Shown here piece after piece: positions 63,457 to 64,000 of a stretch of 64,000 nt of DNA. Where the stretch lies: positions 1 through 64,000 of the forward strand of contig DATKBT010000108.1 of the NCBI GenBank assembly GCA_035546295.1, written 5' to 3'. The translations under genes were made by a program, and so were the position numbers. Every line of letters begins with the position of its first letter. Position 1 is the first letter of the stretch. Source of the DNA: DATKBT01 sp035546295. GTDB lineage: Bacteria; Acidobacteriota; Thermoanaerobaculia; Multivoradales; Multivoraceae. The notes beneath the pieces are model-generated. The model saw only the letters and a list, made by a program, of their open reading frames with translations, ran no database searches and was not told the origin of the DNA.

Positions 63457-64000
63457 ATGGACGCATCGGCTTCACGTGCTCGGCGGCTCACGATGACGGT
63501 GCTCTGCGCGTGGACGTGGTCGCTCGGTACGACGACCGCCGGGATCCTCGCCGCAGAGCGACGCCCGGTGGGCGAGCTCGAGGACCACGTCGACGTCGGT
63601 CCCGCGGCGCGTCCGGGGGCGGCTCGCTATGACGCGGCCACCGGCGAATACGCGTTGACCGGCTGGGGCCCCCCGGCACGGTCGACGACCGAGCCGGTTC
63701 ACCTCGCCGGGGTTTGGCTGCGCGGCGATTTCCTGCTGCGGGCCGAGGCCGCCTTCGCCGGCGACGGCGCCGACTCCCGCCGGGCGGGCCCTGCTCTCGC
63801 CCAGCGCCAGCCGCGTCGCACGATGGGTTGGATGGTGCGCGCCGACCTCGAGCCCGACGGCGCCTTCCTCGCGCTCGCCGTGGACGGCGCTGGCGAGACA
63901 GCGCTTACGTTCCGCCGCGAGGCCGGTGGCGAGACCGAACAGCTCGCCTCCGCGGTCCGCGGACCGGACGTCCTCCAGCTCGCACGGGTGGGCGGCGCCT
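63457..64000 (+). CDS. Secreted protein, TolB-associated beta domain (3' truncated)
   Basis: The frame is open to the window end (181 residues seen). A signal peptide (RLTMTVLCAWTWSLGTTTAGILA) ends near residue 34. The following region, with YDAATGEYALTGWG, LRGDFLLRAEAAFAGDG and GWMVRADLEPDGAFLALAVDG, then RREAGGETEQLAS, matches the laminin-G/DUF1349-like domain that precedes WD40-like TolB propellers in secreted proteins. The propeller itself would lie beyond the window. Confidence 0.7.
   Translation, partial: MDASASRARRLTMTVLCAWTWSLGTTTAGILAAERRPVGELEDHVDVGPAARPGAARYDAATGEYALTGWGPPARSTTEPVHLAGVWLRGDFLLRAEAAFAGDGADSRRAGPALAQRQPRRTMGWMVRADLEPDGAFLALAVDGAGETALTFRREAGGETEQLASAVRGPDVLQLARVGGA

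Noticed and set aside
1..64000. CRISPR, prophage or insertion sequence
   Set aside because: No regularly spaced repeat array with unique spacers, no transposase or integrase motifs and no phage structural genes were seen on either strand.

Overview
The window is a GC-rich (roughly 70 %) bacterial chromosome segment with dense genes on both strands. The family mix points to a Gram-negative, diderm bacterium: two GWxTD-VWA proteins, a CRTAC1 (FG-GAP/ASPIC-UnbV) protein paired with a TPR protein, a TonB-dependent receptor with an N-terminal carboxypeptidase-regulatory domain, large multiheme cytochromes, and a 180-kDa-type NAD-glutamate dehydrogenase. This mix is typical of Acidobacteriota, Thermoanaerobaculia-like lineages in particular. 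That placement is inference from gene content; no rRNA or ribosomal marker is present. I saw no tRNA, rRNA, CRISPR array, transposase or prophage.

Layout. 0-8 kb: a 5'-truncated CRTAC1 protein translationally coupled to a TPR protein; a secreted tandem HbpS/GlcG-like protein behind a clear sigma70-type promoter; a convergent sodium:solute symporter with its DUF4212 small subunit; a class II glutamine amidotransferase. 8.2-22 kb (minus strand): the main feature, a six-gene redox block. In transcription order it is (i) an FAD/NAD(P) oxidoreductase fused to two cyclic-nucleotide-binding domains and a four-cluster ferredoxin module, (ii) a di-heme-b membrane protein, (iii) an FHA domain-TM-decaheme cytochrome, (iv) an outer-membrane beta-barrel, (v) a decaheme cytochrome fused to an LVIVD-repeat domain, and (vi) a pentaheme c554-type cytochrome. 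A frameshifted ASPIC/UnbV fragment lies just beyond it. Together these could carry electrons from a cytoplasmic reductant through the inner membrane and periplasm to or across the outer membrane, with sensory domains built into the enzymes.

22-34.6 kb: a TonB-dependent receptor, a small secreted beta-repeat protein, a GT39-like glycosyltransferase, an LTA-synthase-like sulfatase-fold enzyme, a Tat-exported epoxide-hydrolase-like lipoprotein, and a GWxTD-VWA protein. 34.6-41 kb: a pilus locus with two DUF4402 subunits, a PapD-like chaperone, and an usher-like outer-membrane protein ending in two SPOR domains. Structured intergenic repeats are interspersed here. 41-54 kb: housekeeping and metabolic genes (DUF4332, GST, methyltransferase, giant NAD-GDH, VOC protein, M24 peptidase, SMP-30 lactonase-like, AhpD-like, PIN-PhoH). 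54-64 kb: a lipocalin-like secreted protein, a second GWxTD-VWA protein, TesB, a stand-alone ketosynthase, a GT2 enzyme, a methyltransferase and a 3'-truncated secreted protein.

Regulatory signals: several genes have a TANNNT hexamer six or seven bases before the start codon and no Shine-Dalgarno, suggesting leaderless transcripts. Others have strong AGGAGG-type sites, one of them triplicated in tandem. A 56-codon Arg/Cys-rich ORF is coupled to phoH by an ATGA overlap.
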